Assembly (NCBI GenBank): GCA_031260975.1
Contig: JAISKJ010000002.1
Location: 1 to 64,000 of the forward strand
DNA: 64,000 nucleotides
DNA from: Christensenellaceae bacterium
Lineage (GTDB): Bacteria; Bacillota; Clostridia; Christensenellales; UBA1242
Direction of reading: 5' to 3'
Shown in pieces: positions 1 to 7,164 of the stretch (position 1 is its first letter; each line of letters starts with the position of its first letter). Position numbers and translations under genes: made by a program. The notes under the pieces were generated by a model, which was given only the letters and a program-made list of their open reading frames with translations, did not search any database and was not told where the DNA came from.

Positions 1-513
1 CAAAACTCTCCACGTCAGCTCATATCTGTCTTCACCTGAGCTTAACTTTATGATTTTTGTTATTTCTCCGCCGAGCTGAACGTTGTGGTTGCTGGTTATT
101 TCAATGGAAGTGGCATAAACAGGAACAAAATAAATTTTTGTTATAACATTACTTCCATCATTTGTTTTAAGTGATATTACCAAATTTCCACTTCCATTAA
201 AAACCACTAACAGCCCCGTATTTGAAATTTGCTCTATTTTATGTTGTGTATTTTCATTCCAAGAAGCAGTAACAGACTTGTCCGAAGTTTCTTCCGGCAA
301 AACCTTCCATGTCAACTCATAACTATCTTGATCACTTCTCATAAAAACAGTTTTGATTTCCTCTTCATATAATTTAATTGTGTAATCGCTTATTATCTCA
401 ATAGATTCGGCATAAACTTTAGGGGCTGGGGTGGGGCCTTCGCACGCTGAAAGCGCCCCACCCATAACAAACATAAAACATAAACAAATAATGCTACTCA
501 ATAATTTTTTCAT
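1..513 (-). CDS. Ig-like repeat lipoprotein (C-terminus outside window)
   Basis: Reads from ATG at 513 down to the window edge without a stop, so the C-terminus is missing. Residues 1-24 form a lipoprotein signal peptide (MKKLL start, hydrophobic core, lipobox LSAC with Cys24), followed by a Pro-rich linker (EGPTPAP). Two tandem repeats of about 75 residues follow. Each begins with YA(E/T)SIEI and contains YELTW(K/R)VL, the spacing expected of bacterial Ig-like (Big_2 type) modules; the second copy runs off the edge. A surface-anchored protein is inferred. A GAGGGAGAG ribosome site precedes the ATG. The gene starts 21 bp after the ABC permease stop on the same strand, so it may share that transcript. 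Function unknown. Confidence 0.75.
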   Translation of the reverse strand, partial: MKKLLSSIICLCFMFVMGGALSACEGPTPAPKVYAESIEIISDYTIKLYEEEIKTVFMRSDQDSYELTWKVLPEETSDKSVTASWNENTQHKIEQISNTGLLVVFNGSGNLVISLKTNDGSNVITKIYFVPVYATSIEITSNHNVQLGGEITKIIKLSSGEDRYELTWRVL

Positions 514-533
514 ATTACACTCTCCCTCAATAA

Positions 534-1334
534 TCACTTCAAATTTTGCGCAGCAACCTTACTACTTTTGATTGCAAAGAATATCAAAAGTGCCATGAGC
601 ACAAAAGTACTAAGCCCTGCCGACAGATACTCATACCAGGTATTTTTGGCCACGACAAGCGCAACGCCGTTTTGCAGTTGGTCAAGGAACAAGAATGGTG
701 AAAAATTTGAAAGAGTGCTGCTTCCGATGGGTATCATTCCAAAGATATTGCTTACAAAAATCAACGTGAGAATTGATATCAGTGCCGTCAGCCAGCCCTT
801 TTTGATTATTGCATTGAGTGAGATTGTGAACGTTGTTATAAAAATTATAAATACAAGCAGCATAGCATAGTAATACAGCATATCCCAAACAGTTATGTTT
901 GCGGTAAAAAATATAATGGTTATAATCATATGAAATAAGCTTGCCGCAATAAATGCAAGAACAATGGCAGCCGTATTAACAATCAGTTTGCTTGCAATCA
1001 TGTGGCTGGGTTTGACACCGCTGCATATGGGAAGTGTCCATTTTTTATCCTGCAGCTCCTTGCTTACAACTCGCATAGTCATAATGATTGCCAGAATCAC
1101 AAAGTATGTTCCCATTATAGTCATGAAATACATCACGCTGTTAGCGTAGGTCATTTCAAACATCACCATCATTCCTGCCATCTGCTCAGCGGCAACCTCA
1201 AAGGAGGATACCACTTTCATCATAAAAAATAGCATAACGGACATCAAAGCCATACCTATTCCTGCACCCATATATATCCAAAATTTGCCAGTGCGTAAAA
1301 CCTCGAGAGTTTCCTTTTTTAAACAAGCTTTCAT
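534..1334 (-). CDS. ABC-2 type transporter permease
   Basis: 266-residue polytopic membrane protein with about six hydrophobic segments: one near residues 18-40, a pair around 60-85, then four between about 105 and 260. The arrangement is that of ABC-2 family export permeases. It follows its ATPase partner (1336-2268) by 1 bp, so the two are almost certainly co-translated and form one exporter. Substrate cannot be read from sequence; related two-gene systems handle peptides, antibiotics or lipids. No signs of damage. The lipoprotein downstream may be in the same operon. Confidence 0.85.
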   Translation of the reverse strand: MKACLKKETLEVLRTGKFWIYMGAGIGMALMSVMLFFMMKVVSSFEVAAEQMAGMMVMFEMTYANSVMYFMTIMGTYFVILAIIMTMRVVSKELQDKKWTLPICSGVKPSHMIASKLIVNTAAIVLAFIAASLFHMIITIIFFTANITVWDMLYYYAMLLVFIIFITTFTISLNAIIKKGWLTALISILTLIFVSNIFGMIPIGSSTLSNFSPFLFLDQLQNGVALVVAKNTWYEYLSAGLSTFVLMALLIFFAIKSSKVAAQNLK

Positions 1335-1335
1335 A

Positions 1336-2268
1336 TCACACCTCCCCCTTTTGCGCTTTAAGGAAGATATCCTCTACCGTGCTTACTTTGAGACTTACAG
1401 AAGTAAGTTTGTTTGAAGCCCCTGTGATTATTTCAAAAATCTTTTCCTGTTTGCCCTCTTCAAAAACAATCTCCATACTCTCAGAGATTATCCTTATTTC
1501 CTTTACATCTTTTATCTTTTTAAGAGCAGCCTCAACCTTAACAAGTTCTGTGTCATCCCCCAAAACAACAAAAGCATTTTCGCTGAATCTTTTCAAAACG
1601 TCATGAAGCGTTCCTTCAACAACGAGCTTTCCTTTGCTGAGAAGCCCCACCCTGTCACACACACGTTCAACATCACTGAGTATATGCGTAGATAAAATTA
1701 TGGTCTTGCCGCGCTCGCGCAGCCGCTCAATAATTTTAAGCACCTCATATCTTCCCTGCGGGTCAAGCGCACTGCTGGGCTCATCCATAAGTATAATCTG
1801 CGGGTTAGAAATAAGGGCCGCTGCAATTCCAAGCCGCTGTTTCATGCCCCGACTATATTTTTTTATATATTTCCCCGCAACATCACTCAGCCCCACCTCA
1901 CCAAGCAGATAGTCTGTCATAGTTTTGAGTGCTTTCTTATCCTTTTTTTGAGGACTTGATAAATATTCAAAATATTCGTGTGCCGTCATAAAATCAAACA
2001 TGGCGGGGATATCCAGCATATACCCCACCTTGCCCGAAATGTCGTTTATGGTGCCCATTTTAACACCGTCAATTTCAATAGTTCCGCCGTCCTCTTTGAG
2101 CACTCTCGAAATTATATTCATAAGAGTGGTTTTTCCGGCACCATTCGCCCCCACCAGACCATAAACCTCACCATCCTTAATTTCAAGATTGATGTTGTCC
2201 AAAACTATCTTTGGCGTCTTGGCCACCTTGTCCAAAAAAGTTTTTGTAACAGCACTTATTTTCAGCAT
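1336..2268 (-). CDS. ABC transporter ATP-binding protein
   Basis: 310-residue cytoplasmic ATPase subunit. Walker A GANGAGKT (about residues 40-47), signature YSRGMKQRL (138-146), Walker B IILMDEP (158-164) and the switch His in LSTHIL are all intact. The Q-loop position reads VGYMLDIP, so the usual Gln is not obvious. About 90 extra C-terminal residues after the NBD are typical of CcmA/DrrA-like exporters paired with ABC-2 permeases. The start is fixed by AGGAGGGGAAAG directly before ATG 2268. First gene of the two-gene transporter operon; the permease follows by 1 bp. Confidence 0.9.
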   Translation of the reverse strand: MLKISAVTKTFLDKVAKTPKIVLDNINLEIKDGEVYGLVGANGAGKTTLMNIISRVLKEDGGTIEIDGVKMGTINDISGKVGYMLDIPAMFDFMTAHEYFEYLSSPQKKDKKALKTMTDYLLGEVGLSDVAGKYIKKYSRGMKQRLGIAAALISNPQIILMDEPSSALDPQGRYEVLKIIERLRERGKTIILSTHILSDVERVCDRVGLLSKGKLVVEGTLHDVLKRFSENAFVVLGDDTELVKVEAALKKIKDVKEIRIISESMEIVFEEGKQEKIFEIITGASNKLTSVSLKVSTVEDIFLKAQKGEV

Positions 2269-2289
2269 CTTTCCCCTCCTTAATTTTTA

Positions 2290-2400
2290 TTGTCATTGTG
2301 AGCTGCACTCCAGAGTATCACTTTCGAAGCAATCCTTCAATTAAAGATGCATCAAGGGATTACCATGTCGGGCAAAAACCCTCCTAATAATGACGTAAGA
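2290..2400. repeat. Imperfect copy of a dispersed GTCATT hairpin repeat
   Basis: Intergenic hairpin-like sequence starting GTCATTGTGAG and ending AATAATGACG, with GAAGCAATCC and GGATTACC facing each other inside. It resembles the copies at 19054, 33133 and 34271. It lies in the gap between the acyltransferase stop and the ABC ATPase start, and no gene is seen here. The match is by eye and imperfect. Confidence 0.45.
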
Positions 2401-3687
2401 TTAGTGCCCACAGCAATCCATCGCGTGCGGATTTACACTCCCTGACTTTACCTGCTCATAAAGTTCTTCTGTAGCCAGCGAAATCTTTTGTATACGCTCA
2501 GGCGTTTTTGACACAAAGAAATATGAATCATTGTTGTCACTGAATGAAACTATGTCATGCCGTTTTAAAAACGGCGTAGAATATTCCACATGAACGGCAT
2601 AATTTTCAAGCGGTTCTTTCACAATCTCAAAATCCTGTCCGTTAAAACTGCCGCTGACTTTAAAACCACTATTGTCATGCCTGAAGTTTACACTGCCTAT
2701 AGGAATCATCTTTTTGGGATGCGGCATACTGAAAGCCAACATATTTTCTTCTTCAAATTTATATGCCCCCGTCATAATCTGTTCCTTCACCTGCTCGCGT
2801 TCCCAATCATACCACTCCGGAATGCTCAGGGTTTTTCCGCTTCTGTCCTCAAGCTGTCCGTCAGTGCGAAGCTGCCACTCCTGACTACACTTGTTGCATC
2901 TGAGAAAACTGTCTTCGCTTGTCATGCCAAACTCCTGACCGCACGACTTGCACTGATACAAAATCTTGTGCAACCCCTCAGCCCTGAAAGGTTCGGTTAT
3001 CTTTATATTATTTTTAAGCTGATAGTCATAATCATTATACTCAAAAGCGCCCAGCACAATTTGTTTTATTTCGTCAATCTTTTTGGTTTTTATGTCACTC
3101 GTGCTTAACACCTGTGTCATGCTGGCATAAACAGGTACCTTACGTTTTTTGTCGGCCCAATCAGGATACTGCAAGTGATGCCCCAGCATCTTTAAAACAA
3201 CCACCGGCAAGCCCAGAAGTTTAATCATTTTATAAAGTGAATCGGGCATCTTGGCAGTAGCTCCGCTTGGGTTATACCTCGCCTCAGGATAAAGAGTTGT
3301 GATATTTTTGTATTTTGTAAGCGTGTGCTTTATCTGTCTTATAATCATAGTATTGTTTGTAAACTTACGTTTAGGAATTGACCCGATGTTTCTGATAAGC
3401 GGCGGATAAACAACATAAGCGTCAAGGGACGCAACACTATTCATTCGTCTTGGAAAGGTCGCCAAAGCCGCTATCTCAAAGTCCATAAATTGGTTGTGAT
3501 TACATAGCATAAGATAAGGCGGTTTAAGGCCTTCCATATTAAACTTTTCAAGCTTTCTCTTTTGTTTTCGCAGTAATATCCTTGACATAAGCCCGATAAA
3601 CCATATGCTCCAAAGCGACTGCTTCCTGGGCATTTTTATCATGTTATAAGGCTTTACTTTTTTGTGATACTTTAATTTTGTTTCCAT
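2401..3687 (-). CDS. Lysophospholipid acyltransferase-like protein with zinc ribbon
   Basis: 428 residues. An N-terminal PlsC-type acyltransferase domain shows the HX4D motif at His64-Asp69 (NHNQFMD) and the second block TLYPEAR (131-137), so a role in acylating lysophosphatidate or a related membrane lipid is likely. After about residue 240 comes a four-Cys zinc ribbon (CKSC 246-249, CNKC 264-267), then about 160 residues of unknown fold ending in CCGH. This tail is not part of ordinary PlsC (about 200-250 residues), so the protein may sense or bind something in addition. AGGGGGAGTAAG precedes ATG 3687. A promoter lies at 3813-3841 and a MarR-type palindrome at 3867-3879, matching sites at a second acyltransferase operon near 46.7 kb. 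Confidence 0.75.
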   Translation of the reverse strand: METKLKYHKKVKPYNMIKMPRKQSLWSIWFIGLMSRILLRKQKRKLEKFNMEGLKPPYLMLCNHNQFMDFEIAALATFPRRMNSVASLDAYVVYPPLIRNIGSIPKRKFTNNTMIIRQIKHTLTKYKNITTLYPEARYNPSGATAKMPDSLYKMIKLLGLPVVVLKMLGHHLQYPDWADKKRKVPVYASMTQVLSTSDIKTKKIDEIKQIVLGAFEYNDYDYQLKNNIKITEPFRAEGLHKILYQCKSCGQEFGMTSEDSFLRCNKCSQEWQLRTDGQLEDRSGKTLSIPEWYDWEREQVKEQIMTGAYKFEEENMLAFSMPHPKKMIPIGSVNFRHDNSGFKVSGSFNGQDFEIVKEPLENYAVHVEYSTPFLKRHDIVSFSDNNDSYFFVSKTPERIQKISLATEELYEQVKSGSVNPHAMDCCGH

Positions 3688-3812
3688 AATATTTCCAACT
3701 TACTCCCCCTAGAAATTTGTGCTGTAATCAAAAAAACTCTGAATAGCTATCATTTTAAAAATAAATTAAAGATTTAATTTTAATATTCGACATTAAGTTT
3801 CTTATTTTTACA

Positions 3813-3841
3813 ATTATATCAAAAAGCACAAACAAAGTAAA
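3813..3841 (-). promoter_or_regulatory. Promoter of the zinc-ribbon acyltransferase gene
   Basis: On the minus strand: -35 TTTACT (3836-3841), 17-bp spacer, -10 TATAAT (3813-3818), giving a leader of about 120 nt to ATG 3687. The gap 3688-3983 otherwise holds only the operator at 3867-3879. Confidence 0.65.
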
Positions 3842-3866
3842 GCAAACGAAACCAGCAGAAAATTGA

Positions 3867-3879
3867 TTGACTTAGTCAA
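3867..3879. promoter_or_regulatory. MarR-type operator TTGACTTAGTCAA
   Basis: 13-bp palindrome, 26 bp upstream of the acyltransferase -35 box. It differs by one base from the palindrome at 46703-46715 in the promoter of the MarR gene (minus-strand TTGACTTGGTCAA). MarR-family proteins bind such inverted repeats as dimers. Control by the regulator at 46253-46654 is inferred. Confidence 0.5.
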
Positions 3880-3983
3880 CCAAATGCCCCTAAACCCCTC
3901 TAAAATAGAGATACAAAAAAGAAAAACCCTCAAAACGCCGAGTTTATTGTAATAATTTTATTCTACAAAACAAAAGAGCACTA

Positions 3984-4463
3984 TTATAAGTGCTCCAGAT
4001 CTAAAATTATCTGATTTGGGAAAGTTTGCGGAAACTCCTTCATTCCGGGATTTTCTTCAAAAATAGCCGCCTTTGTATTAATATTATGCTGCATCAAATT
4101 TATCCAGGCGTTTCCTTCTCTTTGAGCCCTTACCAATGAAAATACTCCCCATGCCGTGCCGGCGGCACCAACAGTCATTGTTGTATGTTCACCATATAAA
4201 ACACCCAAACCCAAGCCAAGAGCCGACACAACTGTAAGCGCACAGCATTTTAACTTATGCTTAAATCCTTTATAATACTCTTCTGCAAAATAATTATGAT
4301 TTCTATCACAAACATACATAGCAAAATTATAATCAGCTTCAGATGCATTGCCATAAGCAGCCTCAGTCAGGGCTTTATGTTCGTCACCGTTTTTGATTAC
4401 AACATGGGTTTCACCAAATCTCGTTGAAAGCGGCCAAACTTCCGCTGTCTCCATATATCCCAT
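3984..4463 (-). CDS. Hypothetical membrane protein under a poly-G promoter
   Basis: 159 residues, family not recognised. The N-terminal 85 residues are polar (MGYMETAEVWPLST start). Two short hydrophobic stretches follow (about 88-100, ALTVVSALGLGLGVLYG, and 107-118, TVGAAGTAWGVFSLV), likely a membrane hairpin, then a polar tail of about 40 residues. GGAGGAACAG fixes ATG 4463. Its promoter (4508-4536) has a 10-G run in the spacer; expression is therefore probably phase-variable. It stands alone between the acyltransferase gene and the accessory island. Confidence 0.7.
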   Translation of the reverse strand: MGYMETAEVWPLSTRFGETHVVIKNGDEHKALTEAAYGNASEADYNFAMYVCDRNHNYFAEEYYKGFKHKLKCCALTVVSALGLGLGVLYGEHTTMTVGAAGTAWGVFSLVRAQREGNAWINLMQHNINTKAAIFEENPGMKEFPQTFPNQIILDLEHL

Positions 4464-4507
4464 AACTGTTCCTCCATCAGATAAATATACAAGTTATTTA
4501 TATTTTT

Positions 4508-4536
4508 ATTATAACACACCCCCCCCCCTCTGTCAA
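4508..4536 (-). promoter_or_regulatory. Poly-G spacer promoter (G10, spacer 17 bp)
   Basis: Minus strand: TTGACA at 4531-4536, spacer of exactly 17 bp containing G10 (C10 on + at 4519-4528), TATAAT at 4508-4513. The -10 box begins 45 bp from ATG 4463. Both boxes are consensus, so this copy is predicted ON. Confidence 0.8.
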
Positions 4537-4551
4537 TAGGGGCACCAGCCT

Positions 4552-4974
4552 TTGAAATATGTAGAGCGCCTGCGCAAGGTTAAAAATATTATAGGCACAG
4601 ATTTCTCGCTATATCATGACACTCCCCTAGCACTGCAAATATATAATACATATAGAAATCGCTGCCTTGACGTTCTTTTTCAAAAATTCGGTTTCAATGT
4701 AATACCTGTTGCCAGATGGGGCGATGAAAGCAGTTATGAATGGTGTTTTGCCGGACTGCCTAAAAACAGCACTATTGCTATAAGCAGCAACGGTGCGCTG
4801 CGGGGCCATAGCAAAGAATTTTTTCTAAAAGGCTTTGCTGAAATGAAAACTAGATTGAATCCTGAAAAAATAATCTTCATCGGCACAGTGCCGAAAGAGC
4901 TGGCTGCGGAGGAATCTATTCTTATCTTTTCAGCTCATCAATTTTCCACTCGAGTGGAAAAACTAACTAACTAA
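4552..4974 (+). pseudogene. 5'-truncated DUF4417 protein
   Basis: The 140-residue reading frame matches the C-terminal two thirds of DUF4417, a family of unknown function seen on phages and mobile elements (TDFSLYHDTPLALQIYN near residue 16; NVIPVARWGDESSYEW; KIIFIGTV). In intact members this block is preceded by roughly 60-80 further residues. Here homology starts at once at a TTG with no ribosome site, and the frame is closed upstream by TAG at 4537, next to the poly-G promoter. The N-terminus therefore appears lost at the junction, marking the left edge of the accessory island. The next gene is an ADP-ribosyltransferase on the same strand. Confidence 0.7.
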
Positions 4975-5014
4975 AAACTTGTAAAAAACAAATAAAAGGA
5001 GTATACTGTTATGG

Positions 5015-5605
5015 GTGGACGTGGCAGGTTATAACGCTAAAGGATATAGACACTTTAAAGATGGGCTTGCAGCAGATGCATATTTCAAGAAAAATAACTA
5101 CGATTGGCATAAAAAATTAACTGACGATGAGATATTTGATATCAAAAAATATACTATTGTAGCAGAAGATATCAATGATTATCTAAGAGACAACTCTATT
5201 ACTCCAAGTAAATTTGTGCTTGAAACTATATCGGGGATTAGAGGTGCAATAAATAAGTTCAATCTTAAGAATAACATAGTTGTCTATCGTTCTACAAGTT
5301 CTCAAGAATTTAATCACGATTTTGAAACAATACAAAATTTAACTCAAAAAGGATATTTAAATAAAGGTTTTCTAAGCGCTAGCGCAGATTATAAGGCAAC
5401 AGAAAATTTCAAAAAAGGCGAAAATGATATTTTATGGGAAATATCAGTTCCGGCGGGGCGCGGACGCGGTGCTTACATAAATAATATTAGTTATTTTAAA
5501 GATAAGGAATATGAGTTTTTATTAAAGGATGGTACCCGAATGAGTATAAATAATGTAAGATATAGGGATGGTAAGTACTATATAAAAGCTGAGGTGATAT
5601 CATGA
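5015..5605 (+). CDS. ADP-ribosyltransferase domain protein (toxin-like), possible 5' frameshift
   Basis: 196 residues if read from GTG 5015. The C-terminal half carries the R-S-E signature of arginine-type mono-ADP-ribosyltransferases (ADPrib_exo_Tox family): Tyr91-Arg92 on the first core strand (VVYRSTSS), the STS-like motif GFLSAS (118-123), and ExE with Glu165 and Glu167 (KDKEYEFLL). NAD-dependent modification of a protein target is the expected activity. The best ribosome site (AAAGGAG) is 9 nt from ATG 5011, which reads MGGRGRL and stops. Gly-rich MGGRG starts are common in phage-borne relatives, so a one-base loss probably moved the frame; GTG 5015 is the fallback start. Overlaps the next gene by 4 bp. 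Confidence 0.72.
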   Translation: MDVAGYNAKGYRHFKDGLAADAYFKKNNYDWHKKLTDDEIFDIKKYTIVAEDINDYLRDNSITPSKFVLETISGIRGAINKFNLKNNIVVYRSTSSQEFNHDFETIQNLTQKGYLNKGFLSASADYKATENFKKGENDILWEISVPAGRGRGAYINNISYFKDKEYEFLLKDGTRMSINNVRYRDGKYYIKAEVIS

Positions 5606-5793
5606 TAAAAATACCTAAAGAGTTAGAAGAGCGTATGCAGCGAGTAGAGCTTTCCCCCGAGTGGATGGATGGCGTCATAAAAGACTTGCGCGGAGATAAA
5701 TCATTTGATGAATTTTCAGACCCTCAACTCATAGAAAAAATCATCTACAATCGTGAACGTAAACTTGGTATAAAAACAAACCGCCCTATTTGA
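5602..5793 (+). CDS. Small protein coupled to the ADP-ribosyltransferase
   Basis: 63 residues, charged and without a membrane segment (MIKIPKELEERMQRVEL start; DPQLIEKIIYNRERK near the C-terminus). It starts inside the stop of the ART gene (ATGA overlap), so it is translationally coupled. No family recognised. Position suggests an immunity or partner protein for the toxin-like gene, but a phage structural accessory protein is equally possible. Confidence 0.6.
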   Translation: MIKIPKELEERMQRVELSPEWMDGVIKDLRGDKSFDEFSDPQLIEKIIYNRERKLGIKTNRPI

Positions 5794-5892
5794 TTTTCCA
5801 CTTAAATGAAAGACCTACTTAGAACCTACACACTTACACTCCCGCCGGCAAAAAATAATAAAAACAAAATTTAGTTTAACAAGCTTCATAAT

Positions 5893-5927
5893 AAAAAAAG
5901 AGTTGGCATTATAGCCTACTCTTTTTT
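5893..5927. terminator. Bidirectional terminator between convergent genes
   Basis: AAAAAAGAGT, then TGGC, a 6-nt loop and GCCTACTC followed by T6; one mismatch in the stem. It sits between the 63-aa gene (+) and the 93-aa gene (-) and has A/T tracts on both sides. Confidence 0.75.
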
Positions 5928-5956
5928 CTTCTAAAAATAGCTTTCTGTTATATCTC

Positions 5957-6238
5957 CTAACAGTCGAAAGTTATTTCGCAATAATCAAAATCGTTGTCTC
6001 CTACCTTATCACATGAAACTTCAGCCCCATATTTAAAAAATTTATACGTTGTGTTGTAATAAAAAAGTTCTGAATTTTTGCTTCTTGTATAAAATGACCC
6101 TAATTCATAACAGTCCATGCTAGAATTTCCGTGCTGCGTTTCTAATTTATCTAGATAAACATTAAAATTAAAATACTCATCAGTCATGTTATATTTTAAG
6201 AATTCCTTAAACTTCTTTTTAAAACTTTCTGTAAACAT
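5957..6238 (-). CDS. Hypothetical acidic protein
   Basis: 93 residues, rich in aromatic and acidic residues (MFTESFKKKFKEFLKYN start; DFDYCEITFDC end), soluble, not recognised. ATG 6238 follows AAAGGAGTTGTT. It lies 10 bp after the 128-aa gene and is probably transcribed with it from the operator-bearing promoter near 6805. Ends in TAG. Island gene; probably a mobile-element accessory protein. Confidence 0.55.
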   Translation of the reverse strand: MFTESFKKKFKEFLKYNMTDEYFNFNVYLDKLETQHGNSSMDCYELGSFYTRSKNSELFYYNTTYKFFKYGAEVSCDKVGDNDFDYCEITFDC

Positions 6239-6248
6239 AACAACTCCT

Positions 6249-6635
6249 TTATCTTGTCTTTAGTTCTTTCGCAAGTTGTTTGTTGTATCTGATTATCGCT
6301 TGTGCAACTCTTCGTCCTTCAATTGTTTTGTAATAATATATGTCTGTACCTTCCCCTGAGCCGTCTGTTAATTTCTTTAATTTATGCTTATCAGCAATTT
6401 TAGAGCGATTATTATCATAAGTTGAGAACATTTCGTCTTGCAATTCGTAGTATAAATCTTCATCAATTTCTTCATCAATTTCAATGTAGTCATTTAAATA
6501 TTGAAGTATACTCTCGCTGCTGTAACCTTCATCAAGCCAAAACCCTGATTCTTTGATTTCTTCAAGCATCGCAGTCTCTATTGCGTTTTCAAGTTCCTTA
6601 ACATTCTTTACTAAAATTTTGTTTTGTGTTTTCAT
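6249..6635 (-). CDS. Hypothetical acidic protein
   Basis: 128 residues, soluble and acidic (EIDEEIDEDLYYELQDE in the middle), with a basic C-terminus (RYNKQLAKELKTR). Not recognised. GCGAGGAG before ATG 6635 fixes the start. First gene of a two-gene unit with 5957-6238. Upstream at 6804-6829 is a -10 box fused to the same 24-bp sequence found at the promoter of the ribbon-helix-helix gene, so repression by that protein is inferred. The leader would read through the antisense of the small RNA at 6721-6781. Confidence 0.55.
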   Translation of the reverse strand: MKTQNKILVKNVKELENAIETAMLEEIKESGFWLDEGYSSESILQYLNDYIEIDEEIDEDLYYELQDEMFSTYDNNRSKIADKHKLKKLTDGSGEGTDIYYYKTIEGRRVAQAIIRYNKQLAKELKTR

Positions 6636-6685
6636 AAAAAACTCCTCGCTCTAAGCTGCGTGGGCTATATCCTCACGTCTTATGC

Positions 6686-6714
6686 TTTACACGAGAAGCG
6701 TACTGTGCTATAAT
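6686..6714 (+). promoter_or_regulatory. Promoter of a small RNA
   Basis: -35 TTTACA (6686-6691), 17-bp spacer, consensus -10 TATAAT (6709-6714). No open reading frame with a ribosome site follows; a hairpin terminator lies 60 nt downstream. Confidence 0.7.
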
Positions 6715-6720
6715 ATACAC

Positions 6721-6781
6721 AGCCGCTTCTGTGGCCGGAATAGTTGTTCTTCTTCGTGGGATTGCAACTATTCCTTTTTTT
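6721..6781 (+). ncRNA. Probable 60-nt small RNA in the accessory island
   Basis: Transcript predicted from the promoter at 6686-6714 to a rho-independent terminator. The terminator has 10-bp arms GGAATAGTTG (6737-6746) and CAACTATTCC (6765-6774), an 18-nt loop, then T7. A short G-U containing hairpin (GCCGC/GTGGC) precedes it. The RNA would be antisense to the leader of the 6249-6635 gene, so it could regulate that gene, or be the RNA part of a toxin-antitoxin type module. Target and role are inferred. Confidence 0.55.
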
Positions 6782-6803
6782 GTAACTTTCTTTGTTACAT
6801 AGT

Positions 6804-6829
6804 AATTATATCATATATACGTATATATG
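6804..6829. promoter_or_regulatory. Operator and -10 box upstream of the 128-aa gene
   Basis: Contains an 18-bp perfect palindrome (6812-6829; CATATATAC arm) adjoining TATAAT on the minus strand (6805-6810). Positions 6804-6827 are identical to 7055-7078. Likely binding site of the regulator encoded at 6853-7035. Confidence 0.65.
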
Positions 6830-6852
6830 TAAACAGTTTTTTCAAATATTTT

Positions 6853-7035
6853 TTATTTTTCTAAGTCTTTTCGTATAAGTTGTTTTATATATCTACTATA
6901 CCCACCCTGCTGCTGCTTTTGATATTCAAGTTTATCTATTATGTCAGCTTCAGTTGTTTTTAGGCAAAGAAGTTCATAGCGCATGCCTGATTTCTTTAAA
7001 TATCGCTCTTGAGCTGTAATCTTTTTATCGCTCAT
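6853..7035 (-). CDS. Probable ribbon-helix-helix DNA-binding protein
   Basis: 60 residues. A short basic N-terminus is followed by a strand-like segment (YELLCLKTTEADIIDKLEY) and two helices (SRYIKQLIRKDLEK end), the size and pattern of Arc/CopG-type repressors common on mobile elements. GGGGGGTATTT before ATG 7035 is a strong ribosome site. Its own promoter carries an AT-rich palindrome around ACGT, and the same 24-bp block occurs before the 6249-6635 gene, which fits an autorepressor controlling the island. Family assignment is by pattern, not close similarity. Confidence 0.6.
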   Translation of the reverse strand: MSDKKITAQERYLKKSGMRYELLCLKTTEADIIDKLEYQKQQQGGYSRYIKQLIRKDLEK

Positions 7036-7054
7036 AAATACCCCCCTTTTGCAG

Positions 7055-7078
7055 AATTATATCATATATACGTATATA
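7055..7078. promoter_or_regulatory. Operator and -10 box of the regulator gene
   Basis: 24-bp exact repeat of 6804-6827 in the same orientation: minus-strand TATAAT (7056-7061) joined to the palindrome TATATACGTATATA (7065-7078). Autoregulation inferred. Confidence 0.65.
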
Positions 7079-7164
7079 ATCAAAACAAAATTAAGCAAAC
7101 TATAATTTGCTTATTGACAAAATTTCAATTTAGTGTTAGAAATTAGAAAAAAGGAGAAAGCAAA

